The notes under the pieces were generated by a model. It was not told the origin of the DNA. It was given only the letters and a program-made list of their open reading frames with translations, and searched no databases. This document shows, one piece after another, positions 33,642 to 41,305 of a DNA stretch of 49,665 bases. The stretch lies in the NCBI GenBank assembly GCA_944376715.1, contig CALWDO010000018.1, positions 1 to 49,665 on the forward strand, in the 5' to 3' direction. The DNA comes from an uncultured Lachnoclostridium sp. GTDB lineage: Bacteria > Bacillota > Clostridia > Lachnospirales > Lachnospiraceae. A program made the position numbers and the translations under genes. Numbering within the stretch: position 1 is the stretch's first letter; every line of letters starts with the position of its first letter.

Positions 33642-35111
33642 TTATTTAATAATCTCAAACAACGGTTTGCAGGCCGGATAGATCTCCTTGAACTGCTGAT
33701 AACGCTCTTCGTATTTTGCAGCCAGTTCCGGATCCGGATCCACCGTATCGATCACTTTAACCAGTTTCGCAGCCGCCTCTTCTACAGTCGCGTATTCGCC
33801 GCACGCCACCGCCGCCAGCATAGCTCCGCCGAGCGCCGGCCCTTCTTCGCTTTCGATCACATCCACCTTGATATTCATCACATTGGCGATGATTTTCTTC
33901 CACAGCGGGCTCTTGGCGCCGCCGCCGCAGATCTTTGTTCGCTCAATATGGATGCCCAGGGATTTCGCCACTTCAAAAGAATCCCGAAGAGCAAATGCCA
34001 CGCCTTCCAGCACCGCCTGAGTCATATCCGCTCTGGTGGTATCCATGGTCATTCCGATGAAGGTTCCTCTTGCATTAGGATTATTGTGCGGCGAACGCTC
34101 TCCCATCAGATAGGGCAGAAAGTACACATGATTTTCGCCTAATTTGGTGATCTTTGCCTGCTCTCCCGCGTAATCCGTCGTACCTATGATCTCGTCCATC
34201 CACCATTTATTGCAGGAAGCCGCGCTCAGCATACATCCCATCAGATGGTAATGCCCGTCCGCATGAGCAAAAGCATGCAGCGCATTATTTTTATCCACTC
34301 CGAATTTTTCAGAAGAGATAAAGATCGTCCCGCTGGTTCCCAGGGAAATGTTGCACATGCCGTCGCCGACCGTACCGGTTCCCACTGCGGCCGCCGCATT
34401 GTCTCCGGCTCCCGCCACGACTTTGACGGTCTGCGGAATATCCAGTTCTGCCGCGATCTTGGGAAGCACGTTTCCGACCGCCTCATAAGATTCATAGACC
34501 TTCGCAAGCTGTTCCTCACGGACTCCGCAGATCTCCATCATCTGTTTCGACCAGCAGCGGTTCTTCACATCAAAAAGCAGCATGCCGGACGCGTCGGATA
34601 CATCCGTACAATGTACGCCGGACAGCCGGTAAGCGATATAATCCTTCGGAAGCATAATCTTTTCAATGCGGGCGAAATTCTCCGGTTCTTTATTCCTCAC
34701 CCAAAGGATCTTCGGAGCCGTAAATCCTGTAAAGGCAATATTTGCCGTGTATTCTGAAAGCTTGTCCTTTCCGATCACATTATTCAGGTAATCGCACTCT
34801 TCATAGGTACGTCCGTCGTTCCAGAGAAGAGCCGGGCGGATCACTTTATCGTCTTTATCCAGAATCACAAGTCCATGCATCTGTCCTCCAAAACTGATGC
34901 CTGCCACCTGGCTTCTGTCGCAGTCTGCCAGAAGTTCTTTCAGCCCGTCCATAGTCTGGTTGAACCAGTCTTCCGGATTCTGCTCTGACCATCCCGGATG
35001 CGGGAAATAAATCGGATATTCTCTGGACACAATCTTTTTGATCGTCCCATCGCCTTCCATAAGAAGCAGCTTCACGGCGGAAGTCCCCAGATCCACACCA
35101 ATATACAGCAT
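33642..35111 (-). CDS. xylB: xylulokinase-like FGGY carbohydrate kinase
   Basis: A 489-residue ATP-dependent kinase that phosphorylates a ketose, most likely D-xylulose. It has the N-terminal phosphate motif YIGVDLGTSAVKLLLMEGDG and the substrate region ISFGGQMHGLV with PALLWNDGRT, both typical of XylB. The catalytic Asp is probably in VVAGAGDNAAAAVGTG, and the FGGY C-domain has GVAFALRDSFEVAK and KICGGGAKSPLWKKIIA. The ATG at 35111 follows GAGGAGG at 8 bases; a frame opening at 35141 adds ten unsupported residues and overlaps the leader. It is the first gene of the operon with DUF4867 and the isomerase, behind a promoter covered by a palindromic operator. Confidence 0.9.
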   Translation of the reverse strand: MLYIGVDLGTSAVKLLLMEGDGTIKKIVSREYPIYFPHPGWSEQNPEDWFNQTMDGLKELLADCDRSQVAGISFGGQMHGLVILDKDDKVIRPALLWNDGRTYEECDYLNNVIGKDKLSEYTANIAFTGFTAPKILWVRNKEPENFARIEKIMLPKDYIAYRLSGVHCTDVSDASGMLLFDVKNRCWSKQMMEICGVREEQLAKVYESYEAVGNVLPKIAAELDIPQTVKVVAGAGDNAAAAVGTGTVGDGMCNISLGTSGTIFISSEKFGVDKNNALHAFAHADGHYHLMGCMLSAASCNKWWMDEIIGTTDYAGEQAKITKLGENHVYFLPYLMGERSPHNNPNARGTFIGMTMDTTRADMTQAVLEGVAFALRDSFEVAKSLGIHIERTKICGGGAKSPLWKKIIANVMNIKVDVIESEEGPALGGAMLAAVACGEYATVEEAAAKLVKVIDTVDPDPELAAKYEERYQQFKEIYPACKPLFEIIK

Positions 35112-35153
35112 TGATTCATCCTCCTCTTTTAATCCATACACTGTTCACGTTTT

Positions 35154-35207
35154 GCGTGCACGTGCACGCTATATGTTTATATTACCCCTTTTGCTTTTAA
35201 TTTTCAA
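35154..35207 (-). promoter_or_regulatory. xylB operon promoter with 16-bp palindromic operator
   Basis: On the minus strand TTGAAA (35202-35207), 17 bases, then TAATAT (35179-35184). Directly downstream of the predicted start lies the perfect palindrome GCGTGCACGTGCACGC (35154-35169). This is a LacI-type operator placed to block initiation. The divergent LacI-family gene is the obvious candidate binder. Confidence 0.8.
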
Positions 35208-35339
35208 CAGAATGACACGTTTTTTCTTTACAATCTTTTATTTTTGTAAATCTTATACAAATTTAAGGTCAAAAAATACCTCTGCGTCCAGTTTTTATGT
35301 GCATATTATCTGATTTTTATTTTTTGTTCTCCCAACAGA

Positions 35340-35351
35340 GTGCACGTGCAC
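35340..35351. promoter_or_regulatory. second copy of the GTGCACGTGCAC operator
   Basis: The 12-bp perfect palindrome GTGCACGTGCAC recurs here, 184 bp centre to centre from the copy at 35154-35169. It lies just upstream of the -35 box of the LacI-type gene. Two copies in one divergent region suggest cooperative or looped binding and autoregulation. Confidence 0.78.
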
Positions 35352-35363
35352 GCTCCGGCCGCA

Positions 35364-35392
35364 TTGACAGTTTCCCAAATTTCATGTATGTT
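35364..35392 (+). promoter_or_regulatory. promoter of the LacI-type regulator gene
   Basis: Perfect TTGACA (35364-35369), 17 bases, then TATGTT (35387-35392) on the plus strand, with the ATG at 35422. The second operator ends 12 bases upstream of the -35 box. Confidence 0.7.
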
Positions 35393-35421
35393 TACAGTAG
35401 AAAAAAAAGAGAGGGATCTCT

Positions 35422-36435
35422 ATGACTACTATCAAAGAAATCGCAGATCTTGCCGGCGTGTCCAGAGGAACGGTGGACCGGGTGCTCAACAACCGGGGAG
35501 CGGTCAGTCCCAAGACTGCCGAAAAGATCATGGACATTGTGCGGGCTATGGATTACCGGCCCAACCGGGCAGGGATCACACTGGCCGCCCAGAAAAAAAA
35601 GTACAAAATCGGAGTCATTCTTTTCAGTGAAAACAACCCCTTTTTTGATGAGGTGATGGAAGGCGTCCGTATCAAAGCCGCCGAGCTTCAGGACTATGGC
35701 ATCACCACATTGACCCGGAGAGTGGAATTCGATGTAGAAGCCCAGTTAGCCGCCGTGGACGAATTGTTAGACGAGGGGATCCACGGACTGATGCTGGCCC
35801 CCTATAACCATATGCGCATTCAGGAAAAAATAGACGAGCTGGTAGAACTTCAGATACCTGTGGTAACCGTCAATACTGACATCGACGGTTCCCGCAGGCT
35901 TGCCTATGTGGGAAGCGATTATTTTCAGGGCGGATGTACAGCGGCAGGACTTTTTGCCCTGATGACTTCAGGACCCGTAGAGTTGGGAATCATCACCGGA
36001 TCTTCCAATGTACTCTGCCACACAGAGAGGATCCGCGGTCTCAGGCATACACTGGAATTTACCTATCCCCGCATCCAGATCGCCGAAATCCTGGAAAACC
36101 ATGATGACGAATTTGAGAGTTATGCGCTTACCAGACAGCTGCTGGAACAGTATCCGCGTCTGGACGCAGTCTTCTTCTCGGCAGCGGGCGTCTACGGAGG
36201 ATGCCGCGCCATCCAGGAAGCAGGACGACATCCGAAAGTCATTACTTTTGATGAAGTTCCCACGACTCTGGAGATGTTGAAAAACGGAGTGATCTCCGCT
36301 ACCATCAGCCAGCAGCCGGTACGGCAGGGATCCCGTTCGCTGGATATTCTTTTTGAATATCTCACCTCCGGCATCCTTCCGGATCAGGAACAGAATTTTG
36401 TAGAATTGTCTATAAAAATACGGGAAAATATCTGA
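35422..36435 (+). CDS. LacI-family transcriptional regulator
   Basis: 337 residues. An N-terminal LacI helix-turn-helix (TIKEIADLAGVSRGTVDRVL) is followed by the hinge NRAGITLAAQ. A sugar-binding type I fold comes next (KIGVILFSENNPFFDEVMEG, EGIHGLMLAPYNHMRIQEKI, AYVGSDYFQGGCTAAGLFAL). The binding domain resembles Peripla_BP_4 proteins more than classic LacI. It is transcribed away from the xylB operon and is probably its repressor, binding the GTGCACGTGCAC palindromes. The inducer is probably the imported sugar or its ketose. The gene ends inside a hairpin shared with the convergent transglutaminase-like gene. Confidence 0.92.
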   Translation: MTTIKEIADLAGVSRGTVDRVLNNRGAVSPKTAEKIMDIVRAMDYRPNRAGITLAAQKKKYKIGVILFSENNPFFDEVMEGVRIKAAELQDYGITTLTRRVEFDVEAQLAAVDELLDEGIHGLMLAPYNHMRIQEKIDELVELQIPVVTVNTDIDGSRRLAYVGSDYFQGGCTAAGLFALMTSGPVELGIITGSSNVLCHTERIRGLRHTLEFTYPRIQIAEILENHDDEFESYALTRQLLEQYPRLDAVFFSAAGVYGGCRAIQEAGRHPKVITFDEVPTTLEMLKNGVISATISQQPVRQGSRSLDILFEYLTSGILPDQEQNFVELSIKIRENI

Positions 36436-36462
36436 CGCTGAGCTGTTTACCAGCTCAGCGTC
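36434..36462. terminator. hairpin shared by two convergent gene ends
   Basis: GACGCTGAGCTG (36434-36445) and CAGCTCAGCGTC (36451-36462) form a perfect 12-bp stem with a 5-base loop. The left arm begins in the stop codon of the LacI-type gene. The right arm encodes the last residues of the opposite gene. No T tract follows on either side, so termination may be bidirectional but imperfect. Confidence 0.65.
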
Positions 36463-37607
36463 AACACGTGCAGATTTTCATTTTCCATATATCGAAAACT
36501 TGTTATGTCCGGACAATATTCCGCGATACGGCTGTCTGCCACCAATGCCTGTCTCGCCTGCCCGTAAGCTTCCCCGCTTCCGAAGCGAAGCCCCGCATGG
36601 CGCAGTCCGCTTTCATCACACCGCCGGAGCGCCGTTCCCGCGGCATCTTCTTCAAACACCTCGAAAAACAGTCCCTCCTGCACATAATAATTGAATTCCG
36701 TCTTCGTACATTCCGGAAGGTCCAGATCCATATCCGCCGTATGAGTGATCCCCAGATCCGAATCTGTCAGGTTCAGGTATTCGTATGAGCATGCCCCCAG
36801 TACAGATGACGCGCTGTTCCCCCAGGTAGCGTCCATCAGATAGGGATCTCCTTCGATCATGACCAGATTCCAGGCATGGCTCTCTCCTCCTGCGTCTCCA
36901 TATACAATCATACAGGGCACATCCAGGTATGACAGCAAATACTGGGCAGCAGCGGCGATTCCGTTGCACACAGACTGCCCTCCCAAAAATACACTCAGGA
37001 TATTCTGATTTTCCACCGCGTCCGGATTATACCTCACATTCAATGACAGATTTTCATAAACCGCTTTTACCTTCTCATAGTCAGAGCCGTTTTGTTCCGC
37101 CCCGTACAAAAAAGGCGCCAAAGCGCGGCTCACCTGCTCCTGATATTCCGCTCTCTCATCCTGTGTCATCGTATAGGAAGGTATAAAACGAATCTTAATC
37201 GTCTGGCCGGCCAGGCTTTCTTTTACATACTGATAGCCGTTCACCCAGAATATTTCTCCATGGTCGCTGGTCAGCGCCTCAAAAGCCCGGGGAAGCGCTT
37301 CCTCATCCGTAGTGGGCAGATCTGTTTCCTTCCCATGATTCATCAGAGTAGCCAGCATCTGATCATAAACTGCCCGCGTATCTTTATCCAGCAGCTCGTA
37401 CGCCAGCCTGCCCACAGATGATGCTTCCGCAGATATATCTTCTGCCGATTCTGCCAGGGACAGCCGCTCTTTTTCCGACTCGTCTGCCGTTCTGACCGGC
37501 TCCAGCCTCTCCGACTGGGGCAGTAAGACGGATGCCAGACATACCGCCCCGGCTCCCAGTCCCAGACAAATCAAGAAGGCTGCCAGACCATTCAAAAATT
37601 TTTTCAT
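36447..37607 (-). CDS. extracytoplasmic transglutaminase-like protein
   Basis: 386 residues with an N-terminal membrane or signal segment (FLNGLAAFLICLGLGAGAVC). Then comes a region of about 150 residues without a recognised domain, and a transglutaminase-like cysteine-protease fold. The triad is visible: Cys214 in QSVCNGIAAA, His244 in ESHAWNLVMI, Asp259 in YLMDATWGNS. Such proteins act outside the cell on peptides or wall proteins, as proteases or amide-forming enzymes. It is the last gene after yqeG and the DUF3298 lipoprotein, 18 bases downstream of the latter. Its final codons form half of the hairpin at 36434-36462. Confidence 0.85.
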   Translation of the reverse strand: MKKFLNGLAAFLICLGLGAGAVCLASVLLPQSERLEPVRTADESEKERLSLAESAEDISAEASSVGRLAYELLDKDTRAVYDQMLATLMNHGKETDLPTTDEEALPRAFEALTSDHGEIFWVNGYQYVKESLAGQTIKIRFIPSYTMTQDERAEYQEQVSRALAPFLYGAEQNGSDYEKVKAVYENLSLNVRYNPDAVENQNILSVFLGGQSVCNGIAAAAQYLLSYLDVPCMIVYGDAGGESHAWNLVMIEGDPYLMDATWGNSASSVLGACSYEYLNLTDSDLGITHTADMDLDLPECTKTEFNYYVQEGLFFEVFEEDAAGTALRRCDESGLRHAGLRFGSGEAYGQARQALVADSRIAEYCPDITSFRYMENENLHVLTLSW

Positions 37608-37625
37608 ATCCTGTCTCCGGTCCGG

Positions 37626-39230
37626 CTACCCTGCATAAGGAAGCATTTCAAAATAATAAGTCTCCGGCTTCCCATCCACATACAAAGTCCAGGTGTCATC
37701 TGCCCCGTCTCCGCGCACGTATGAGATGCTGCCTTCTTCTCCGCTTTCATCCACGCGGAAGTACGCCAGGCCCTGATTATCCGTCCCGGTGATCCGGATC
37801 CGGCTGCCGGCTGGCAGTACGCTTTCCCGGCCATCTATCGTCACCGGAAGATCCTGAATAACCGTCAAAAGGTATGCATCCGAATCATTTCCCACAATCC
37901 GGAAGGTATCGGACTGCTGCGCCAGCATTCCGTTTTGGTCGATTTTATAATCCATCATCCCGTAGTAAGTGCCGAATACATTCAGACTCATACGCAGAGT
38001 CAAAAGTTCCGTATTGATCGCCCCGTCCGACAGGCTGATACCCTCCAGACGACTTCCTTCCTTGATCACGCCTCCTGTAATCTCATATAAAAAAGTGACA
38101 TAATCATCCGAGGCATAATCCGCATCCAGAAGCACAAAGCTGCGCCCGTCCGTCAGGTTCAGCAAATATGCCCTGTCCATTCGCCCAAAGGTTCCTGCCA
38201 CGATACTGGAATCCCCTAATTCCAGCGTAATCTGCGTCTCGCCATTTTCTTCATCGGCCTCTGTACGGATATTCAGGCGCTGCTGCGAACTGTCTTCCGG
38301 CGCCAGCGTCAGATAGACGTCTGTATTCTCCGGAAGAGCTGCTGTCCCGGCTCCAGTTGTCCCTGCATAAGCATCTTCCATATACGCTCCGAATACATCA
38401 TAGGGAAGTGTTACCTCCGCTGCTCCCATGGCATATGGTCCTACTTCATAAGGGTTGAATATAAATGTGATGCCTGCCCCGTCCAGATACCAGGCCGGAC
38501 CGGATTCCCACATACCTTCCACGGTGCTCTCATATTCAGGAAACAGCCCGTCTCCGTAACGGACTTTCAGCTCCTCGGTAATATATCCTGCAGCTTCCTG
38601 CTGAAATCCTTCCTCATCCTTCAGAATGTCATCCAGAGACAGCAAAGCTCCCGTCTGCGAGTCAAACACAATGCCTGTATACCCATAATTGCCGTGCGCG
38701 CCTCCGGTATAGTCACTGTTCAGTTCCCGCAGGCTGATTACCTGACTGTCTGCACGCATCACTTCCAATTCCTCAAATATACTGTAGTAATAAGAATCTG
38801 CAGACGCGTTTTCACTCAACGCCGCTTCCTCACTGGCAGTCGGATACAGTCCTTCTCCATAGGACAGCAGTTCTTCCGCCCTCTGGCCGGACCACTGGCT
38901 TACACTCTCTGCCGCCGCTTCGAAGCCTTCGCCCCGCACCTCTGCCCTGTCATACTCCAGATGCAGGGCCCATTTGCCGCTTTCCTCATCAAACCAGTCT
39001 TTTTCTTCTCTGGCAAACGTCACCTGCGGGGCCGTCTCTCCTGCAGCATCTTCCTCCGGTTCAGACGTCTCCTCCTCTCCGGCGCTGACCGCCGCTTCTG
39101 TATCTTGCTGTTCATTTACAGAAGGAATCTCTTCTTCCCCATTTTCCCCGTTGTGGGAACACCCTCCCAGGGCAAATGCGCCGCACGCGGCCGCAAGCAG
39201 CATCCAAACTGTCCATTTTCTTCTCTTCAT
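37626..39230 (-). CDS. lipoprotein with DUF3298/PdaC-like domain
   Basis: A 534-residue lipoprotein with signal MKRRKWTVWMLLAAACGAFA and lipobox ALGGC. A Glu-rich linker follows. Next comes a DUF4163/DUF3298 pair of the kind found in PdaC and RsiV: ELNSDYTGGAHGNYGYTGIV, SLDDILKDEEGF, then ITFIFNPYEVGPYAMGAAEV with TLPYDVFG. The C-terminal 220 residues are of unknown type; the end (VLPAGSRIRITGTDNQGLAY) may form an SH3-like domain. The DUF3298 part of RsiV binds lysozyme and that of PdaC neighbours a deacetylase domain, so a role at the cell envelope is likely. Its start overlaps the yqeG stop (ATGA, 39227-39230). Confidence 0.82.
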   Translation of the reverse strand: MKRRKWTVWMLLAAACGAFALGGCSHNGENGEEEIPSVNEQQDTEAAVSAGEEETSEPEEDAAGETAPQVTFAREEKDWFDEESGKWALHLEYDRAEVRGEGFEAAAESVSQWSGQRAEELLSYGEGLYPTASEEAALSENASADSYYYSIFEELEVMRADSQVISLRELNSDYTGGAHGNYGYTGIVFDSQTGALLSLDDILKDEEGFQQEAAGYITEELKVRYGDGLFPEYESTVEGMWESGPAWYLDGAGITFIFNPYEVGPYAMGAAEVTLPYDVFGAYMEDAYAGTTGAGTAALPENTDVYLTLAPEDSSQQRLNIRTEADEENGETQITLELGDSSIVAGTFGRMDRAYLLNLTDGRSFVLLDADYASDDYVTFLYEITGGVIKEGSRLEGISLSDGAINTELLTLRMSLNVFGTYYGMMDYKIDQNGMLAQQSDTFRIVGNDSDAYLLTVIQDLPVTIDGRESVLPAGSRIRITGTDNQGLAYFRVDESGEEGSISYVRGDGADDTWTLYVDGKPETYYFEMLPYAG

Positions 39231-39730
39231 GCTCTTCCCCTCCTCCTGCGTTCTCTCCGGAAAGGTCTTTCCAGGAAACGCTTGATCACAATCTGAATCT
39301 CGTCTGTAGACCGGTCTACAGGATCCGTTAATATTGTATCCATCCCGGCACGGTTTGCCCCCCAGATATCCGTAAATATCTGGTCCCCTACAAACAAGGT
39401 CTCCCCCGCGTCAGTCCCCATCTTCTTCATGGCTTCCACATATCCGCGGATCCCCGGTTTTCCGGCATCATATACATAACCGGACCGCACCCGGTCCGCA
39501 AAGGGTTTCACCCGTTCTTCTCCATTATTTGATACCAGCATGGTGCGCAGGCCCAGCTCGTGTATCCGGTCAAAAAGCCTTATCGCCCGCTCGTCCGCAG
39601 GCGCCCCGTGGGGAACCAGGGTATTGTCGATATCGAAAATCACTCCTTTGTAACGTCCTGCCAGTTTCTCCCAATCCAGGCCATAGACAGAATCCGTCAT
39701 ACGGTCCGGATAAAGATCTCCCAGTCCCAT
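39227..39730 (-). CDS. yqeG: YqeG family HAD-type phosphatase
   Basis: About 167 residues. HAD motif I is GVIFDIDNTLVPHG, motif II LVSNN, and motif III/IV the region KPGIRGYVEAMK with FVGDQIFTDIWGANRAG. This matches the YqeG subfamily of HAD IIIA phosphatases, whose physiological substrate is unclear. The ATG at 39730 sits 6 bases after AAGGAG; an ATG at 39754 lies in the shared promoter region and is not preferred. It is the first gene of the operon with the DUF3298 lipoprotein and the transglutaminase-like protein. Pairing a cytoplasmic phosphatase with two envelope proteins is not usual for yqeG. Confidence 0.9.
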   Translation of the reverse strand: MGLGDLYPDRMTDSVYGLDWEKLAGRYKGVIFDIDNTLVPHGAPADERAIRLFDRIHELGLRTMLVSNNGEERVKPFADRVRSGYVYDAGKPGIRGYVEAMKKMGTDAGETLFVGDQIFTDIWGANRAGMDTILTDPVDRSTDEIQIVIKRFLERPFRRERRRRGRA

Positions 39731-39756
39731 AATATTCTCCTTTTTCAGATTCATAC

Positions 39757-39785
39757 TTGAAAGCGCTTTCCTCCAGTGCTATAAT
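39757..39785 (+). promoter_or_regulatory. tRNA-Ala promoter overlapped by a CRE-like palindrome
   Basis: TTGAAA (39757-39762), 17 bases, perfect TATAAT (39780-39785) on the plus strand, 11 bases before the tRNA. TGAAAGCGCTTTCC (39758-39771) over the -35 box matches the catabolite-responsive element consensus at all but the last position. It also lies about 28-41 bases upstream of the yqeG start on the other strand. Confidence 0.7.
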
Positions 39786-39796
39786 AAAGCTTGCAT

Positions 39797-39869
39797 GGGG
39801 ATATAGCTCAGTTGGGAGAGCGATGCGTTCGCAACGCATAGGTCACGAGTTCGAGTCTCGCTATCTCCA
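39797..39869 (+). tRNA. tRNA-Ala (CGC)
   Basis: A 73-base cloverleaf without an encoded CCA. The anticodon loop is TTCGCAA (CGC, reads GCG). The acceptor pairing includes G3-U70, the alanine identity element, and the discriminator is A. One T-stem pair (49-65) is A-C. A T7 tract follows immediately after the gene. Confidence 0.93.
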
Positions 39870-39899
39870 TTTTTTTGCGCCCTTTTTCAGGGCAGTCGT

Positions 39900-41165
39900 T
39901 TATCTGTCTTCGTAGACAGTCTTCCCGCCGCAAATGGTAAAGTGCACCCGCCCGGGAAGTTCCCATCCTAAAAACGGTGAATTGGACGCCTTCGATACGA
40001 AATGATCCGCCTTCCATAATTCTTTTTCCCCGAAAACAACCAGATCAGCCGGTGCTCCCGGACGAATGCCGACCGGATTCAGACGATAGAATTCCGCCGG
40101 ATTTTTACTCATAAGGGCCATCAGTTCCATCAAAGTAAGGTATCCCGGCTCCACCAGTGATTTTATGCCAAGACCCAGAGAAGTCTCCAATCCGATAATC
40201 CCGCTGGGGGCTTCCGCCATGGATCTTGCCTTTTCTTCGGAACTGTGCGGAGCATGATCTGTCACGATCATGTCGATCGTTCCGTCCTGCAGTCCGGCGA
40301 TGATCGCCTGTCTGTCTTTTTCTTCCCGCACCGGCGGATTCATCCTCGCCATAGTACCGTATTCCAGGACCGCTTCATCCGTCAAAGTAAAATGATGAGG
40401 CGTCGCCTCCGCATGGACATCCGCTCCAAGCTTTTTCGCCGTGCGCACCAGTTCCACAGAGTTTGCCGAACTGATATGCTGAATGCACACGGACGCGCCT
40501 GTATGGAGCGCCAGGATACAGTCTCTCGCTACCATCACATCTTCGGCAGTCCGGGATGCGCCCCCATATCCCAGCTTTTCCGACACCTTCCCCTGGTGAA
40601 CGCCAGGCTCAGAGACAAACAGCGGATCCTCTTCATGCAGGCTGACCGGCAGATTCAGTTCCTTTGCCTTTTCCAGCGCCTTCACCAGCAGGGCTTCATC
40701 CATTAAAGGAATCCCGTCATCCGTAAAACCCGCGGCTCCGGCGGCCGCCAGCGCTTCCATGTCTGTCAGCTCCCGGCCTTTAAGCCCGCGGCTCACACAG
40801 GCTGCCTGCATCACATGGATCCCGGTCGTTTCTCCTTTTTCCAGCACATATCTCAGCGTTTCCTCCTGATCCACAGGCGGCTTCGTATTCGCCATACAGA
40901 CCACTCTGGTAAATCCGCCTCTGGCCGCCGCTTTCGCTCCCGTCTGTATATCCTCTTTATAAGTAAGACCGGGATCCCTGAAATGCACATGCGCATCCAT
41001 CAGGCCCGGAGCAACTGTAAGGCCGTCCGCATTCAGCACCCGGGCATCTCCCGGGGCAAGGCCTTCTCCGACTTCCACGATCTTATCCCCGTCAATCAGA
41101 ACATCCAACACCTGATCCGTTCCGTTTACCGGGTCTAACACTCTCCCATTCTGAATCAGTATCAT
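39900..41165 (-). CDS. pyrC: dihydroorotase
   Basis: 421 residues, type I dihydroorotase; it interconverts carbamoyl-aspartate and dihydroorotate in pyrimidine synthesis. Zinc ligands His59 and His61 are in MDAHVHFRDPG. Family marks are CMANTKPPVD, DDGIPLMD, LHEEDPLF, ICIQHISSANSVELV-type histidines (CIQHISSANS), AEATPHHFTL and MIVTDHAPHS. Length is normal. It stands alone with its own promoter and a GGAG site 6 bases before the ATG. It is not clustered with other pyr genes, and no PyrR-binding leader was recognised. Confidence 0.95.
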   Translation of the reverse strand: MILIQNGRVLDPVNGTDQVLDVLIDGDKIVEVGEGLAPGDARVLNADGLTVAPGLMDAHVHFRDPGLTYKEDIQTGAKAAARGGFTRVVCMANTKPPVDQEETLRYVLEKGETTGIHVMQAACVSRGLKGRELTDMEALAAAGAAGFTDDGIPLMDEALLVKALEKAKELNLPVSLHEEDPLFVSEPGVHQGKVSEKLGYGGASRTAEDVMVARDCILALHTGASVCIQHISSANSVELVRTAKKLGADVHAEATPHHFTLTDEAVLEYGTMARMNPPVREEKDRQAIIAGLQDGTIDMIVTDHAPHSSEEKARSMAEAPSGIIGLETSLGLGIKSLVEPGYLTLMELMALMSKNPAEFYRLNPVGIRPGAPADLVVFGEKELWKADHFVSKASNSPFLGWELPGRVHFTICGGKTVYEDR

Positions 41166-41209
41166 ACGTCGCTCCTGTCCTCAGCTGTGAAGCTGAACTG
41201 TTACTTTTC

Positions 41210-41238
41210 ATTATATATAAAACCCATCTGTATTTCAA
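41210..41238 (-). promoter_or_regulatory. pyrC promoter
   Basis: TTGAAA (41233-41238), 17 bases, perfect TATAAT (41210-41215) on the minus strand. The leader carries a short hairpin, TCAGCT-tcac-AGCTGA. Confidence 0.82.
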
Positions 41239-41248
41239 TGCGATTTAT

Positions 41249-41257
41249 TGGTATAAT
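41249..41257 (+). promoter_or_regulatory. extended -10 promoter of the CapA-like gene
   Basis: TGGTATAAT on the plus strand gives an extended -10 element with no good -35, about 50 bases before the ATG at 41306. It lies just upstream of the divergent pyrC promoter. Confidence 0.6.
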
Positions 41258-41305
41258 GAGCACAGCGCATGAATTATACCATCAAATGATAATGGAGAGG
41301 AATCT

